Below the pieces are notes generated by a model. It saw only the letters and a program-made list of their open reading frames with translations, was not told the origin of the DNA and searched no databases. A program made the position numbers and the translations under genes. 64,000 bases of DNA from Lachnospiraceae bacterium (GTDB lineage: Bacteria; Bacillota; Clostridia; Lachnospirales; Lachnospiraceae), in contig JAILES010000004.1 in the NCBI GenBank assembly GCA_024687205.1, positions 84,099 to 148,098 on the forward strand, in the 5' to 3' direction. Shown here piece by piece: positions 18,401-27,144 of this stretch. How positions within the stretch are numbered: position 1 is the first letter of the stretch; each line of letters starts with the position of its first letter.

Positions 18401-19155
18401 AAAAAGCCATAGAGCTGATAAGCGATAATTACTACGATATCGTTTTCCTTGATCATATGATGCCCAAGATGGACGGAATAGAAGTCCTGAAGATCCTTAA
18501 AGAAAGATCGCTTATCCCTGAGGGTATGACTGTAATAGCACTGACAGCCAATGCTGTAGTCGGTGCAAAAGAGAACTATCTGGAAGCCGGTTTTGACGAT
18601 TATCTCTCAAAGCCCATAGAAGTGGACAGGCTGGAAGAAAAGCTCATAAAATATCTGCCGGAGGAAATGATAAGCTGGCCGGAAGAAAAGAATGAAAAAG
18701 CCGGAAGTTCCGAAGATATAATGGAGTTTTCACCCGAGGATGATATAATGGAATTTGATCCCGATGAAGGTGAAGAAGAGAAAAGCAAGGCTACGGGCAG
18801 TATTGAAAAACTTAAAAGCGCCGGTCTTGATACAGCTGCGGCACTGTTATACTGTGCAGGAGACGAGAGCTTTTACATGGAGATACTCCGGGATTACACT
18901 GAAGAATGTAACCAAAAAGCCAGGGAACTTGCCGTATATCTCGAAGAAGAAAACATGAAGGAATACAAAGTACTCGTGCATTCCTTAAAGAGTTCGTCAA
19001 AAACCATAGGAGCAGGAGAAGTCTCAGAACTTGCCAAAGCTCTGGAAGATGCTTCGGGAGCGGATGACAAAGAGTTTGTTAAAGCAAATCATGAGCATTT
19101 CATACAGGAATATAGGAAGACCGCAAAGAGCATTAAAGCTATAATTAATAGCTGA
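15406..19155 (+). CDS. Hybrid sensor histidine kinase with two Cache-type sensors, receiver and Hpt domains
   Basis: This 1249-residue inner-membrane kinase reads, in order: membrane segment, first Cache-like extracellular domain, membrane segment, a degenerate HisKA-like segment, a second membrane-Cache-membrane unit, HisKA, HATPase, receiver and Hpt. The active phospho-acceptor is His717 in QMSHEIRTP. The receiver aspartate is Asp1016 (FLDHMMPKMDG) and the Hpt histidine is His1192 (LVHSLKSSSKT). The first HisKA-like segment reads NLTGELKEPLNRIL with Gly318 where the His should be, so it is probably structural. No HTH output domain is attached; phosphate would pass to a separate regulator. 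The ligand is unknown; Cache domains usually bind small metabolites. Confidence 0.92.
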   Translation: MNNKKHAGVIILIASLLLAVTFMNIFMVFTQTRRQTLDSGTYQLEMISGELESTIKNAENLAMEMAIEAREHLNDPGDLEDFIFAKKKELLAEDNGVFNFYIAGDGFAIIPDFDMPDDYIATERLWYTGAVRTNGKPYVSPPYIDAMTGSICYTVAVMLADGSTVVAADYTMENIQAHIKQMYEAGSHNAVIVTEEGIIAGCADERMIGMQLSTALPEYTGIWNLAKNKTGVAKTRIKDGLLYENLFATRSGNEWVLIISENDWELYRNSYVQLVVTALLSVALFVIIVILYLLAVKNQRNAEEALDSKEKFFSNLTGELKEPLNRILENSAKDHQKDEDTAERLALIHAAGERLNETVGQIMSYSSIVRSEENKDSGKKISVKGMNKRFMRAIIALMLFVMFICFYMNISMIGKWSNVMMQKEADSYQFTLSQWVESQKSILDMFVSVIATNPEMLDDYDSFISFLDRITERYPEISVTYMANPEFEPCVFMNNGWKPEPGWRVDTRSWYVDLMKGSSNWSISAPYYDQQTGAYCVTFSEKVYDADTGEFLGNFGIDFFMDKLVNILGDSYSEDGYAFLVDSQGDIINHPYGSYQMTTEAKSNVNDLVYGDVDIRKQEAHIIKDYDKRLKVITAASGQEAGFTVYVVANIWSIYGKVMFYGLACFVIFAFCIVMVYRTLSNMIKWQDETNRKMKQAADTAIAAGKAKSQFLAQMSHEIRTPINAVLGMNEMILRESSDEEILGYADNIQAAGRNLLSIINSILDFSKIEDGKMEIIPVKYDLASMINNLVNSISERAKAKDLKFNVNVDEKLPSVLFGDDVRVTQVIMNLLTNAVKYTEKGEVTLSIREKNRQSDNIWIEVSVKDTGIGIREEDMEKLFESFERLDEIRNRNIEGTGLGMSIITKLLKMMDSSLKVESIYEKGSKFSFVLKQSVIDDTPIGDYEKRLSHSKEIRGGERHPLIKNARILVVDDNQMNLSVAKNLLKLNGIVPDTAGSGEKAIELISDNYYDIVFLDHMMPKMDGIEVLKILKERSLIPEGMTVIALTANAVVGAKENYLEAGFDDYLSKPIEVDRLEEKLIKYLPEEMISWPEEKNEKAGSSEDIMEFSPEDDIMEFDPDEGEEEKSKATGSIEKLKSAGLDTAAALLYCAGDESFYMEILRDYTEECNQKARELAVYLEEENMKEYKVLVHSLKSSSKTIGAGEVSELAKALEDASGADDKEFVKANHEHFIQEYRKTAKSIKAIINS

Positions 19156-19185
19156 AAATAAACCCATCCAAAGGAGGAAACTGCT

Positions 19186-19818
19186 ATGAAGATCTATTCA
19201 GTCAATGATCCCGAATTCAAACCTTACGGTAAGGTGCTCGGCTATGATACGGGCTGCCTTGTTAAGGCACTCGATGAAGCTACACCGCTTCCCGACGGAG
19301 TTGAATACGTGATGAGCTGTGCGGCACTTGAGTATACCTGTGATTTCGGAGTACTCCAGAATAATGCCTACGGCGGCATGCCCATACAGATAGGTTACTG
19401 CAACGGACACAACACCAAGCTTAACTGCCTTGAATATCATCGTGACAGCGAGCTTAACATCGGTTCAACGGATTTTATCCTGCTTCTTGCCAAAGCTGAT
19501 GATATCGTGGACGGAAAGCTGGATACATCCAAAGTTAAAGCATTCCTTGCAAAGAAGGGCCAGGTTGTTGAAGTATATGAGACAAGTCTTCACTATGCGC
19601 CCTGCTCAGCTAAGAAGGGTGACGGCTTTAAGGTTGCCATAGTACTGCCTAAGGGAACAAACGGAGCAGTACCCGCGCTCAAGGCATTCAATGAAGAGGA
19701 TAAGTGGATGACCGCCTGCAATAAGTGGCTCCTTGCACATGCAGAATCAGCAGAAGCAGGTGACGGCGCTTATGTAGGCCTTACAGGCGAGAATATCGAT
19801 ATAGCTGAACTGATCTGA
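19186..19818 (+). CDS. DUF4867 family protein
   Basis: This soluble protein of 210 residues follows AGGAGG. The sequence, with GGMPIQIGYCNGHNTKLNCL, EYHRDSELNIG and HYAPCSAKKGDGFKVA, matches the DUF4867 family as I remember it, which occurs mostly in Firmicutes and is thought to have a cupin-like fold; the conserved His and Glu residues could bind a metal. Genes near it here concern uronic-acid use (GH115, uxuA, uxuB), so a role in carbohydrate metabolism is plausible, but no reaction can be assigned. Confidence 0.65.
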   Translation: MKIYSVNDPEFKPYGKVLGYDTGCLVKALDEATPLPDGVEYVMSCAALEYTCDFGVLQNNAYGGMPIQIGYCNGHNTKLNCLEYHRDSELNIGSTDFILLLAKADDIVDGKLDTSKVKAFLAKKGQVVEVYETSLHYAPCSAKKGDGFKVAIVLPKGTNGAVPALKAFNEEDKWMTACNKWLLAHAESAEAGDGAYVGLTGENIDIAELI

Positions 19819-19832
19819 TAACGGAGTTTGGA

Positions 19833-21545
19833 ATGCTTCAAGCGTTTTACCTGACATTTTTTATCCTATCGGTGATACTGGCAGTGGCATATGTTTTTAT
19901 ATGGCACCGTCATTTTAATGCGAGCCTGCTGGGGGTATTCATCATGATACCCCTCAGCAATCTTGCATATACACTTATGTACTGGAGCACCTCGGTTGAT
20001 GTCTATACTGCAGCCCTGAAGGTGCTTTATATGGGAGGATGTTACCTGCCATGGTTCGTGACCATGACGGTCTGCAATCTCTGCGATATCAAGGTAAGCA
20101 AACTTGTCAGGACCGGAACTTTCCTGATCAATACGCTTCTGTATGCCACCATACTTTCCATCGGATACAGCGATCTGTATTACAAGTCCATTGAAGCGGT
20201 CATGACCCCTTCGGGAATAATGGTCACAAAGACCTACGGACCTTTCCATACCGTATTCTACATAGTTGTGGGAGTGTATTTCCTTGCCGGTATGGCTCTG
20301 ATCGTTTATTCGTATTTCAATAAAAAGCAGGTATCACGAAAGATACTGAACCTGTTGTTTTTGCCCGAAGCGGCAGCTATGACAGGGTATTACATGAACA
20401 GTTTCTTCAGAGGAAATTTTGAGGTGGTGCCCATAACCTATGTTATCGCACAGATCACCTATCTTCTTATAGCCCACAGGATGTCTTTATACGCAGTTGG
20501 GGATATCGTTACCGAATCACTGGTACAGTCCGGTGATACCGGTTTTATCATCATGGACTTTGATATGAATTATCTCGGAAGCAATGAGACAGCAAAGGAT
20601 ATCCTTCCTGCATTAAGAAACCTGAGCATAGACTCGGGCATAAGCGGAGTGAAAGAACTTGATAAGACCGTGGTGCACTGGGTCACGCATTTTAAAGAAG
20701 ATGAAAACGCCAATAAAAACCTGTATATCCTCAGAGACGAAAACAGCGAAGAAGAGGATAAGATGTATACCGTCAACGTTGATTATCTCTTCGACGGAGT
20801 GAAGCGCAGAGGGTATCAGGTATTTCTGGCTGATGATACACAGAACCAGAAGTATATTAAACTGCTGGATAAGTACAATAATGAACTGGAAGAAGAAGTA
20901 GAGGAAAAGACAAGATCCATAGTCCTGATGCATGATAATCTGGTCCTCAGCATGGCGACCATGGTTGAAAGCCGTGACAACTCCACCGGAGGACATATCA
21001 AGCGTACCAGCGAAGGAGTACGGATGCTTGTTGACGAGATCAGAAAAGACGGAAAACTTAAGCTTTCCGATGAATTCTGCAGGGATATCATAAAGGCAGC
21101 GCCCATGCATGACCTGGGAAAGATCGCCGTTGATGATGCGATACTCAGAAAGCCGGGAAGATTCACGCCCGAAGAGTTCGAGAAGATGAAAAAACATGCT
21201 GAAGAAGGAGCAAAGACAGTCCACGAGATACTTAAGAGTACCGATGATGAGAGCTTTAAAAAGATAGCGGAAAACGTGGCGCATTATCATCATGAACGCT
21301 GGGACGGTTCCGGATATCCCGAGGGACTTAAGGGTGAGGCAATCCCGCTGGAAGCAAGGATAATGGCTATAGCGGATGTCTATGATGCGCTTGTCAGCAA
21401 ACGTGTGTATAAAGAATCTATGTCTTTCGAAGAAGCGGACAAGATAATCATGGACGGCATGGGAAAGCATTTTGACGAGGGATTAAAAGAGTACTATGTA
21501 AAGGCAAGACCTAAGCTGGAAGCATATTACAGAACAAATATATAA
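19833..21545 (+). CDS. HD-GYP domain c-di-GMP phosphodiesterase with N-terminal membrane sensor
   Basis: The N-terminal ~220 residues of this 570-residue protein contain about seven hydrophobic segments, similar to the 7TM sensor region of some histidine kinases. A PAS-like middle part and a coiled coil (about 345-370) lead to an HD-GYP domain. The metal-binding HD pair is His426-Asp427 in HDLGKIA, and WDGSGYPEGL carries GYP at 494-496. HD-GYP proteins hydrolyse c-di-GMP to GMP, opposing cyclases such as those at 4265 and 27145. The signal sensed is unknown. Confidence 0.9.
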   Translation: MLQAFYLTFFILSVILAVAYVFIWHRHFNASLLGVFIMIPLSNLAYTLMYWSTSVDVYTAALKVLYMGGCYLPWFVTMTVCNLCDIKVSKLVRTGTFLINTLLYATILSIGYSDLYYKSIEAVMTPSGIMVTKTYGPFHTVFYIVVGVYFLAGMALIVYSYFNKKQVSRKILNLLFLPEAAAMTGYYMNSFFRGNFEVVPITYVIAQITYLLIAHRMSLYAVGDIVTESLVQSGDTGFIIMDFDMNYLGSNETAKDILPALRNLSIDSGISGVKELDKTVVHWVTHFKEDENANKNLYILRDENSEEEDKMYTVNVDYLFDGVKRRGYQVFLADDTQNQKYIKLLDKYNNELEEEVEEKTRSIVLMHDNLVLSMATMVESRDNSTGGHIKRTSEGVRMLVDEIRKDGKLKLSDEFCRDIIKAAPMHDLGKIAVDDAILRKPGRFTPEEFEKMKKHAEEGAKTVHEILKSTDDESFKKIAENVAHYHHERWDGSGYPEGLKGEAIPLEARIMAIADVYDALVSKRVYKESMSFEEADKIIMDGMGKHFDEGLKEYYVKARPKLEAYYRTNI

Positions 21546-21560
21546 AAGGATAGTAAACTG

Positions 21561-24410
21561 ATGAAAATAAGTAAGGAAAAAGGGCTGACACTGATCTGCG
21601 AAAAAGGAACAAAGAGCGGACTTATAAAGGTTGCGGGCTGGCTGTGTTCGGATATTGAAAAATGTCTGGGATTTAAGCCTGAAGTAAAAGAGATCGATGA
21701 GGCGTCCGCAGCTGACGGCATCAAAGGATGCAGGCTTATCTTCGGTATAGCAGGGGAAAACAGTATAGTTGATGAGAATTATAAGGCGGCGGATCAGCTT
21801 AAAGTAAAAAGGGAAGTCTATGCGCTTATCCCTGACGGGGATGACAAGCTTATCGTGGCAGGCAGTGATAAAAGAGGCTGTATATACGGTCTTTTAAGAA
21901 TATCCGAACTTATGGGAGTTTCTCCCTATGTCAACTGGTCGGATGTGGTGCCGCCCAAGTCCGAATACCTTGAGATCAAAGAAGAATATATCTCAAAAGA
22001 ACCTTCGGTGGAATACAGAGGGTTCTTCATAAATGACGAATGGCCCTGTTTCGGAAACTGGTGCAATAAGAATTTCGGCGGAGTAAATGCGAAGATGTAT
22101 ATCAATGTATTTGAGATACTGCTTCGCATGAAAGGCAATTACTTATGGCCGGCAATGTGGGCATCCAATTTTGCGCTTGACGGACCCGGACTTGAAAGTG
22201 CCGAGCTTGCAGATGAACTCGGAGTAGTAATGGGACTGTCCCATCATGAGCCCTGCTTAAGACACGGTGAAGAGTATTCCATGGTAAGAGGTGAAGGCTC
22301 CAAATACGGCGATGCCTGGGATTTCCTTTCCAATAAAGAAGGCATAACCGAGTTCTGGAGGGACGGCTTAAAGAGGAACGGTCATCTTGAAAATGTGATA
22401 ACCCTCGGCATGCGCGGAGAGAGGGATTCCATGATCATGGGAGAAGCAGGCCTGGGGGCAAATATCAATCTGATAAAGAAAGTCCTTGTTACCCAGAATA
22501 AGCTGATTAAGGAAGAAGTCTGCGAGGATCTGAAAAAAGTGCCCCGCATGATAGCGCTTTACAAGGAAGTCGAGGCATATTATTACGGTGATGAGCAGAA
22601 TCCGGGACTTAAGGATTATCCGGAACTGGATGACGTGATACTGATGCTCTGTGATGATAATCACGGATACGTGAGGAGTCTTCCGGATGAGAATATGAGA
22701 AAACATCCCGGCGGCTTCGGCATGTATTATCATTTTGATTATCACGGCGGACCGGTATCTTATGAGTGGATAGATTCCACCCATCTGCCTGCTGTGTGGG
22801 AACAGATGACCACGGCTTACGAAAGAGGTATCAGGAAACTCTGGATAGTGAACGTAGGCGATCTGGGCATGAACGAGCTGCCGCTCAATTATTTCCTGGA
22901 TCTGGCCTATGATTATGACAGTCTGGGTATCACCGCACCAAATGAAACAGCTGCGTATATGAAGCGCTGGTTTATGCATAATTTCGGCTCTGCTTTTGAC
23001 AGTGAAACGCTCACTGAGCTTGCTGATATGTATATGAGATACGGAAGGCTCATGAACAACAGAAGACCTGAGCATATGAGCGCTCAGATCTACAGCGTAA
23101 AGGAAGGCTATGAGGCCGACAGGATACTTAAGGAGACTGAAGAGATAGAAGAGATCTGCAGACGGGCGGATGAGAACTGCCCCGAGCGGTATAAAGCGGC
23201 TTTTACGGAACTTGTCTCATATAAAGTATACGCAGGTATGAACAATATAAGGATGTGGATCTGCAGTGCTTATAATCACTACTATGCGTCTATGGGGCTA
23301 GTCGTTGCAAATGACTATGCCGAAAGGGTAAAGAAGTGTCTGGAAAGGGATACGGAACTCAAGGATATGCTGCATGCTGCTGATAAAGGCAAGTGGTACG
23401 GTTTCGGCATGGCAGAGCATATAGGTTTCAGAAACTGGAACAGCGAAGAAAGCACTTATCCCACTCTTGAATATGTGACTCCGGTAAACAAGACCGATGT
23501 ATGTGTGGGAATGATCGGAGAATGCGGATACAGCTGTGGCGGCGAATGGACCGGAAGACGCCTGAAGCTTTCTGTATATGAAGAGGAAGATGCAGATCAG
23601 GCAAGAGGCAGATTCTTTATAGCTACAAGAGGGACCGAAAGGGCAGAATTCAGCATAAGTACATCGGAAGAATGGATCAGTACCGACAGAAAGGAAGGCA
23701 GGATAGGACTCGGAGAACCTTATACCGAGATAAGTGTCCGCATTGACAAGTCCCTGCTTAAGAAAGAGCCGGAGCCTTATACAGCAAAAGGCGAGATACT
23801 TGTATGTATAGGAAACAATAAGGTTAAGATAGAGGTATCAACACTTGTATTAAACGGAGAGGGAGCAGCCTTTATCGAGGAAAACGATATGGTGGTCATG
23901 GATGCGGGCGATTTCCATGAGCTTAAAAAGGGCAATAAGGGTGAGTTTGCAGTATTAAAAGATCTGGGACGTAACGAGGATGCGATCAAACTCTTTCCTT
24001 TGGATCAGGATATAGAGAATGCTGCTGATGCTCCGCTTGCAAGATATGATTTCAGCCTTACGGAGGGCGGCGAATACAGGATCATATTTGTACTGGAGCC
24101 GGTGAATCCCTTTGTTCACGGTAAAGGTATCGATCTTTGCTATTCGGTAAACGGTGGTGAGATCAAAAGAGTCAACGTGGTCAATGAAACTTATGATGCA
24201 GGAAGTTCCTACGAATGGGGCAAGGGTGTGCTCGATCACGTAAGAGAGGCTGAAACCTTTGAGGTATTTGAAAAAGGGCTCAACAGCATCAGTTTCTATG
24301 GTACCAGGGTGGAAAACGTGCTGGAGCGTATCATAATAGCCAAAAAAGTCAAAAAACTGCCGGACTGCTATCTCGGACCGGCTGAAAGTATGAGGATACA
24401 GAAGAACTAA
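21561..24410 (+). CDS. GH115 family alpha-glucuronidase
   Basis: This 949-residue enzyme has no signal peptide, so it probably acts in the cytoplasm. GH115 enzymes remove (4-O-methyl-)glucuronic acid side chains from glucuronoxylan fragments. Segments typical of the family include EYRGFFINDEWPCFGNW, LLRMKGNYLWPAMWASNF, VVMGLSHHEP, ITLGMRGERDSMI and LCDDNHGYVRSLP. A C-terminal beta-rich region is present. The mannonate dehydratase and a uronate reductase gene follow directly, which supports release and then catabolism of glucuronate from imported aldouronates. Confidence 0.9.
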   Translation: MKISKEKGLTLICEKGTKSGLIKVAGWLCSDIEKCLGFKPEVKEIDEASAADGIKGCRLIFGIAGENSIVDENYKAADQLKVKREVYALIPDGDDKLIVAGSDKRGCIYGLLRISELMGVSPYVNWSDVVPPKSEYLEIKEEYISKEPSVEYRGFFINDEWPCFGNWCNKNFGGVNAKMYINVFEILLRMKGNYLWPAMWASNFALDGPGLESAELADELGVVMGLSHHEPCLRHGEEYSMVRGEGSKYGDAWDFLSNKEGITEFWRDGLKRNGHLENVITLGMRGERDSMIMGEAGLGANINLIKKVLVTQNKLIKEEVCEDLKKVPRMIALYKEVEAYYYGDEQNPGLKDYPELDDVILMLCDDNHGYVRSLPDENMRKHPGGFGMYYHFDYHGGPVSYEWIDSTHLPAVWEQMTTAYERGIRKLWIVNVGDLGMNELPLNYFLDLAYDYDSLGITAPNETAAYMKRWFMHNFGSAFDSETLTELADMYMRYGRLMNNRRPEHMSAQIYSVKEGYEADRILKETEEIEEICRRADENCPERYKAAFTELVSYKVYAGMNNIRMWICSAYNHYYASMGLVVANDYAERVKKCLERDTELKDMLHAADKGKWYGFGMAEHIGFRNWNSEESTYPTLEYVTPVNKTDVCVGMIGECGYSCGGEWTGRRLKLSVYEEEDADQARGRFFIATRGTERAEFSISTSEEWISTDRKEGRIGLGEPYTEISVRIDKSLLKKEPEPYTAKGEILVCIGNNKVKIEVSTLVLNGEGAAFIEENDMVVMDAGDFHELKKGNKGEFAVLKDLGRNEDAIKLFPLDQDIENAADAPLARYDFSLTEGGEYRIIFVLEPVNPFVHGKGIDLCYSVNGGEIKRVNVVNETYDAGSSYEWGKGVLDHVREAETFEVFEKGLNSISFYGTRVENVLERIIIAKKVKKLPDCYLGPAESMRIQKN

Positions 24411-24418
24411 TGAATTAT

Positions 24419-24447
24419 TTGGCAGACGCGGCTGTCTTTGATATAAT
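24419..24447 (+). promoter_or_regulatory. Promoter for uxuA-uxuB
   Basis: TTGGCA (24419-24424) and a perfect TATAAT (24442-24447) are separated by 17 bases. They start eight bases after the GH115 stop and lie 69 bases before uxuA, so the two uronate genes can be transcribed apart from GH115. Confidence 0.65.
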
Positions 24448-24478
24448 AGCTTGCGACGGCCCTTATTTAGGAGAACGG

Positions 24479-24499
24479 ATGCCAAAACTAAAAGAATAA
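24479..24499 (+). CDS. Possible six-codon leader ORF before uxuA
   Basis: ATG 24479 is preceded by AGGAG at a good spacing and encodes MPKLKE before TAA. It lies between the uxuA promoter and the uxuA ribosome site. It could be a translated leader peptide, or the remnant of an earlier start. I see no attenuator hairpin or run of regulatory codons, so a regulatory role is speculative. Confidence 0.3.
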   Translation: MPKLKE

Positions 24500-24515
24500 A
24501 AAGGCGGTATAAGTA

Positions 24516-25571
24516 ATGAAAATGGGTTTTCGCTGGTATGGCAGCGGCAATGACAGTGTGAGTCTGGATCAGATCAGACAGATCCCCGGGGTAGACGAGA
24601 TAGTCTGGGCCCTGCATTCCAAACTTCCCGGTGAAGTATGGGAAAAGGACGAGATAAAGGCGGCTGTGGATGAGATCAAAGCCAAAGGTTTCGGAGTGAG
24701 CGTGGTCGAGTCCCTGAATGTGCACGATGATATAAAGACCGGAGCACCTACACGTGACATGTATATCGATAAGTATATCGAGAGCATGAGGAACCTTAAG
24801 GAATTCGGTGTAAAAGTCATATGCTACAACTTTATGCCTGTATTCGACTGGACAAGAACGGATCTTTTCCATCCTCTTCCTGATGGTTCAACTGCACTTT
24901 TCTATGAGAAGTCCAGGATCAAACAGGATCCTAAGGAGATGGCAGAATACATACTTAAAGAATGCAAAGGACTGACAATGCCCGGCTGGGAACCCGAAAG
25001 AATGGCGGAACTTGACAGTCTCTTCGAAAAGTATTCAAAGATCGATAAAGAAACGCTTTGGGAGAATCTTAAGTATTTCCTTGAGAAACTTATGCCGGTT
25101 TGCCACGAATGCGGGATAAAGATGGCTATACATCCGGATGATCCCCCCTGGGACATCTTCGGACTCCCCAGACTGATAACATCGGAAGAGAACGTTGAAC
25201 GTTTTCTCAGTATGGTAGATGATCCCTGCAACTGCCTCACTCTGTGCACCGGTTCACTGGGAGCAAGCGAACACAATAATATCCCTGCCATAGCCGAGAG
25301 GTTTGCCGACAGGGTAGCATTTGCGCATATCAGAAACGTTAAGATCTATGAAAACGGCGACTTCAGCGAAGTATCCCACAGGGACTGTGATGGTGACGTG
25401 GGAGTACTCGGCGTAATAAAGGCTCTTCACGATAAAAATCCCGAGGTATATATCAGGCCGGATCACGGCAGACATATCTGGGGCGAAAAGTGCAGACCCG
25501 GATACGGTCTCTATGACAGGGCACTGGGTATCATGTATATACTCGGAGCTTGGGATATGTTGGAGAAATAA
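24516..25571 (+). CDS. uxuA: Mannonate dehydratase
   Basis: UxuA, 351 residues, dehydrates D-mannonate to 2-keto-3-deoxygluconate. The start MKMGFRWYGSGNDSVSLDQI is characteristic, and later segments MPVCHECGIKMAIHPDDPPW, LTLCTGSLGA, FAHIRNV and the terminal RPDHGRHIWGE include the expected metal-binding Cys, His and Asp residues. It lies two bases before the uxuB start, after GH115, completing the route from released glucuronate (after isomerisation to fructuronate) to the KDG pathway. No uxaC isomerase is in the window. Confidence 0.95.
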   Translation: MKMGFRWYGSGNDSVSLDQIRQIPGVDEIVWALHSKLPGEVWEKDEIKAAVDEIKAKGFGVSVVESLNVHDDIKTGAPTRDMYIDKYIESMRNLKEFGVKVICYNFMPVFDWTRTDLFHPLPDGSTALFYEKSRIKQDPKEMAEYILKECKGLTMPGWEPERMAELDSLFEKYSKIDKETLWENLKYFLEKLMPVCHECGIKMAIHPDDPPWDIFGLPRLITSEENVERFLSMVDDPCNCLTLCTGSLGASEHNNIPAIAERFADRVAFAHIRNVKIYENGDFSEVSHRDCDGDVGVLGVIKALHDKNPEVYIRPDHGRHIWGEKCRPGYGLYDRALGIMYILGAWDMLEK

Positions 25572-25572
25572 A

Positions 25573-27120
25573 ATGAAATTAAATCTTGAAAGTATCATTA
25601 ATGAAAAAGAAAAATGGGAGAAAGCGGGTGTAACGCTTCCTGCCTATGATGTTGCGAAAGCACGCAGGAATACCGTGGAAAAGCCGGAGTGGGTACACTT
25701 CGGAACCGGCAATATCTTCCGCGGATATATAGGCGGCATCTGTGACAGGCTGATAGCGGAAGGTTATTCCGAAAGCGGCATAAATGCAGTGGCATGCTAT
25801 GACAGCGAGACCATTGACAAGGTGTACAGACCTTATGATCTGCTCTGTCTGGATGTGGGACTTAAAAGTGACGGCGGTATCGTAAAGAAGATCAACGCCT
25901 CCATCGGTGAGGCATTTGCTGCAAGGGATGATCTGGAAAGACTGAAAGCCATTGCCGTAAGTCCTACACTTAAGATGATCAGCTATACCATCACCGAAAA
26001 GGGTTATGCCATAAAGGATGATAAGGGATACTTTGCGCCGGTTCTTGAAGATATGGAAAAGGGCATGAACGATCCGAAGTCGGCAATGGGAATGACCGCG
26101 TATATGCTTTATCACAGATATAAGGCCGGAGAACTTCCCATAGCGGTGGTAAGCCTTGATAACATGAGCCGTAACGGTGACAGATTAAAAGCTTCGGTAA
26201 GCGAGATCGCTGCAGCATGGAAAGACAGCGGCTTTATGGCTTATCTGAATGATACTTCAAAAGTAAGTTTTCCTTTCAGCATGATAGACAAGATAACCCC
26301 GAGACCGGATGGGAAAGTAGCCGAAATGCTGACTTCCTGCGGCATCGAAGATATGGAGATGCGGGTGACTGGCAAAGGAACCTATATCGCAGCTTTTGTA
26401 AATGCAGAGCTTCCGGGTTATCTTGTTATAGAAGACAGTTTTCCGGCTGGGCGTCCCGCTCTTGAGAAGGCCGGCGTATATATGACTGACAGAGAGACGG
26501 TAATGAAGGCAGAAGGTATGAAGGTCGGAGCGTGCTTAAATCCCCTGCATACCGCACTTGCAGTCAGCGGCTGCCTGCTGGGATTCAATAAGATAAGCGA
26601 AGAGATGAAGGATGAAGATCTCAAAAAGCTTGTTTATGCCCTGGCTGAAGAAAATCTGGTAACAGCCGAGGATCCCGGGATAATAAGCCCCGAAGCTTTC
26701 GTAAAGGAAGTGCTGGAGGAGAGACTTGTGAATCCCAATCTTCCGGATACTCCCCAGCGTATAGCAACGGATACCAGCCAGAAGATACCCCAGAGATTCG
26801 GAAATACCATAAAGGGATATACAGAAGCAGGCAGGCTTGATGAACTGAAGGTGATCCCTCTTGTGATAGCCATATACTTAAGGTATCTCGGAGATAAGGA
26901 TGATGCCGGAAACGAGATGAAACACAGCTCAGATCCGAGGCTTGAAGAATTGAGAACTAAGATTGCTTCGGGAAATATAGATGAAGTCCTGAATGATGAA
27001 TCTCTTTTCGGTTCCGATATGAGTGATAAGCAGAAATTTAAAGATAAGATAAAAGATTATTACGATAAACTGAACGAAGGTTCGGGAGCAGTAAGAAAAC
27101 TTATACACGACAGCCTTTGA
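25573..27120 (+). CDS. uxuB: Fructuronate reductase (mannitol dehydrogenase family)
   Basis: This 515-residue NAD-dependent dehydrogenase belongs to the polyol-specific long-chain family. I start it at ATG 25573, after GGAG and immediately after uxuA; the longer open frame lies within uxuA. The N-terminal nucleotide-binding region is WVHFGTGNIFRGYIGGICDRL, and the C-terminal domain carries the family's conserved Lys segment around VSLDNMSRNGDRLK and NPLHTALAVSGCLLGF. Its position after uxuA indicates D-fructuronate to D-mannonate reduction; a tagaturonate or mannitol specificity cannot be excluded by sequence alone. Confidence 0.88.
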   Translation: MKLNLESIINEKEKWEKAGVTLPAYDVAKARRNTVEKPEWVHFGTGNIFRGYIGGICDRLIAEGYSESGINAVACYDSETIDKVYRPYDLLCLDVGLKSDGGIVKKINASIGEAFAARDDLERLKAIAVSPTLKMISYTITEKGYAIKDDKGYFAPVLEDMEKGMNDPKSAMGMTAYMLYHRYKAGELPIAVVSLDNMSRNGDRLKASVSEIAAAWKDSGFMAYLNDTSKVSFPFSMIDKITPRPDGKVAEMLTSCGIEDMEMRVTGKGTYIAAFVNAELPGYLVIEDSFPAGRPALEKAGVYMTDRETVMKAEGMKVGACLNPLHTALAVSGCLLGFNKISEEMKDEDLKKLVYALAEENLVTAEDPGIISPEAFVKEVLEERLVNPNLPDTPQRIATDTSQKIPQRFGNTIKGYTEAGRLDELKVIPLVIAIYLRYLGDKDDAGNEMKHSSDPRLEELRTKIASGNIDEVLNDESLFGSDMSDKQKFKDKIKDYYDKLNEGSGAVRKLIHDSL

Positions 27121-27144
27121 TATTATACCCGGGGAACTGCTTAT

